Shown: one piece after another, positions 62,946 through 64,000 of the stretch | Position numbering within the stretch: the first letter of the stretch is position 1 | Layout of the letters: every line of letters begins with the position of its first letter | DNA from: JANQHS01 sp965267505 | GTDB taxonomy: Bacteria > Bacteroidota > Bacteroidia > Cytophagales > CCMP332 | DNA: 64,000 nt | Assembly (NCBI GenBank): GCA_965267505.1 | Contig: OZ254081.1 | Coordinates: 2,232,001-2,296,000, forward strand | Direction of reading: 5' to 3' | Position numbers and translations under genes: made by a program | The notes under the pieces: model-generated | What the model was told of the DNA's origin: nothing | The model's database searches: none | The model's input: only the letters and a program-made list of their open reading frames with translations

Positions 62946-64000
62946 TTAGTCCCGAACAAGCTTTCGGGTCACCAAAGCTCCCTGGCTATGGACTTGCAGT
63001 ATGTAAACTCCCTTGTCAAAAACACTTAAGTCAAGCTTGACCTGAGTGCCTGAAAATTCCTTTGCAAGCATTAATCTTCCACTTATATCTAGGATCTCTA
63101 TAGTTCCATTTAGGTTCTTTTCACCAAGATCAACCCAAACTTCACCAGAACTTGGATTTGGGAAAATGCTAAGATTTTGCTCCAATTCATCCTTCAGCCC
63201 ATCAATATCACAGGGTACCTGAACCACCTCATCCAATGAATCACCATTTACGCATTCATTAAAAGTGTGAAGGGTTACCGTGTAGGTCCCTCCGTCTGGG
63301 TAGAAATAATCATGGGTAGCCGCCATGGTATCACTCGTAACACCATTTCCATAGTCCCACAGAACTGAAGTATAATTCAAACTCTGGTTTATGAATTTCA
63401 CCTGCCTCAAACAAGTATCTCCTAATTGAAGCGTAATAAAAGCTGAAGTAGGCAATTGGAATGATTGGCAAGGGGTGGAATACCTTGCCTGGAAACCATC
63501 ATTAGCTCCATCGTTCGCATCTGAAGTGAACCGAACATACATATTGTTGCCTGTGCTCGTTACGGATGCAGGGAGGGTAGAACCCGAGTAAGATGCTAAA
63601 AGCGGAGCTGCCATTGAATTTCCATCATAAATCTCAACGAAATCAGCTCCTGACTCAAGATCAAAATTTTGGAACTCTAAGGTAACTGGCCCACTTGCGA
63701 CATCTATTAGCCATCGGCAATCTCTATTGATGCTGTAATTGAATCCGTCACTACCGTCGTTGAAAATTCCTTCGGAGGCTTGAAAAGTGGCTTCAGGGTG
63801 ACAGTGATCCATAGTATCCCCTGCAATGATTCCGGAGACGATCAAAGAGACATCCTGATCTCCATGGGCAAGTGATCCTTTGTGAGTAATCTGAATTGTA
63901 TACAATCCTGCGTTCGGGTTGTCAAGTATCACTGTTTCTGAAACATCCAGGGTGTTATCACCCTTTTGTGCAGGTTGAGTAGGGTTATTAATATCCAAAG
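62946..64000 (-). CDS. T9SS-secreted protein with CUB and PKD domains, N-terminus outside window
   Basis: The frame is open to the window edge, so only the C-terminal 350 or so residues are seen. In order they are: a beta-rich segment like a protease C-terminal domain (NAGLYTIQITHKG), a CUB domain with paired Cys and YDGNSMAAPLLASYSG (about 70-185), a PKD domain (LWDYGNGVTSDTMAATHDY, about 200-265), and a type A T9SS sorting domain (LSIFPNPSSGEVWVDLG, FDKGVYILQVHSQG). In Bacteroidota this series often follows a subtilisin-like protease, but no catalytic residues lie in the window. Confidence 0.82.
   Translation of the reverse strand, partial: LDINNPTQPAQKGDNTLDVSETVILDNPNAGLYTIQITHKGSLAHGDQDVSLIVSGIIAGDTMDHCHPEATFQASEGIFNDGSDGFNYSINRDCRWLIDVASGPVTLEFQNFDLESGADFVEIYDGNSMAAPLLASYSGSTLPASVTSTGNNMYVRFTSDANDGANDGFQARYSTPCQSFQLPTSAFITLQLGDTCLRQVKFINQSLNYTSVLWDYGNGVTSDTMAATHDYFYPDGGTYTVTLHTFNECVNGDSLDEVVQVPCDIDGLKDELEQNLSIFPNPSSGEVWVDLGEKNLNGTIEILDISGRLMLAKEFSGTQVKLDLSVFDKGVYILQVHSQGALVTRKLVRD

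Noticed and set aside
1..64000. CRISPR arrays, insertion sequences, rRNA operon
   Set aside because: No regularly spaced direct repeats, transposase motifs or rRNA sequence were seen on either strand.

Overview
The window looks like a chromosome segment from a member of the Bacteroidota, probably a Cytophagales-like lineage; no species is claimed. Four things point there. Three proteins end in type IX secretion (T9SS) sorting domains. Promoters match the Bacteroidota form TTG-N17-20-TAnnTTTG. Ribosome binding sites are A-rich with no strong Shine-Dalgarno. The division/cell-wall (dcw) cluster has the Bacteroidota order, with an FtsL-like gene and a PASTA-tailed FtsI.

Layout. 1-11.5 kb: glycosyltransferases (one truncated by the window edge), then a long minus-strand run of closely packed genes: TlpA-like lipoprotein, DinB/YfiT protein, beta-barrel, DUF3667 protein, CBM48-esterase lipoprotein, GT2, polytopic membrane protein, and a TPR protein ending in a kinase dimerisation domain with no ATPase domain. 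11.5-14.2 kb: redoxin lipoprotein, cytochrome c/copper-monooxygenase-like lipoprotein and an unknown secreted protein. 14.2-14.9 kb: a hairpin-dense intergenic stretch and a small exported protein. 14.9-22.1 kb: thioredoxin-like protein, HDAC-family deacetylase, rhomboid protease, TPR protein, fhs and a T9SS GloVer-repeat protein.

22.3-37.4 kb holds the whole dcw operon: mraZ, rsmH, ftsL-like, ftsI, murE, mraY, murD, ftsW, murG, murC, ftsQ, ftsA, ftsZ. It is preceded by three 10-bp-spaced AAAGTGG boxes that abut and overlap a Bacteroidota promoter, and closed by a terminator. These genes make the lipid II precursor and the septal synthesis machinery.

37.4-45.6 kb: FMN reductase, methyltransferase, a GT2/GT39/TPR fusion, nitronate monooxygenase-like protein, yebC, gapA, cutC and tRNA-Glu(TTC). 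45.7-58.9 kb is more A+T-rich by eye and accessory in character. It has a TetR regulator whose two neighbours carry the same ACATAC-N6-GTATGT operator, a LytTR membrane regulator split by a frameshift in a T10 tract, an EreA/TlpA operon, an aldolase/GNAT pair, a racemase/LamG operon facing a LysR gene, and a secreted beta-helix protein. 58.9-64 kb: FkbM methyltransferase, TetR-like/ABC1-kinase pair, two exported proteins (the first behind a long hairpin) and the C-terminal end of a large T9SS protein.

No insertion sequence, CRISPR array, prophage or rRNA operon was seen. Best candidates for something new: the hairpin cluster at 14.17-14.39 kb, the TetR two-operator regulon at 46-47.4 kb, and the frameshifted LytTR membrane regulator at 47.6-48.7 kb.
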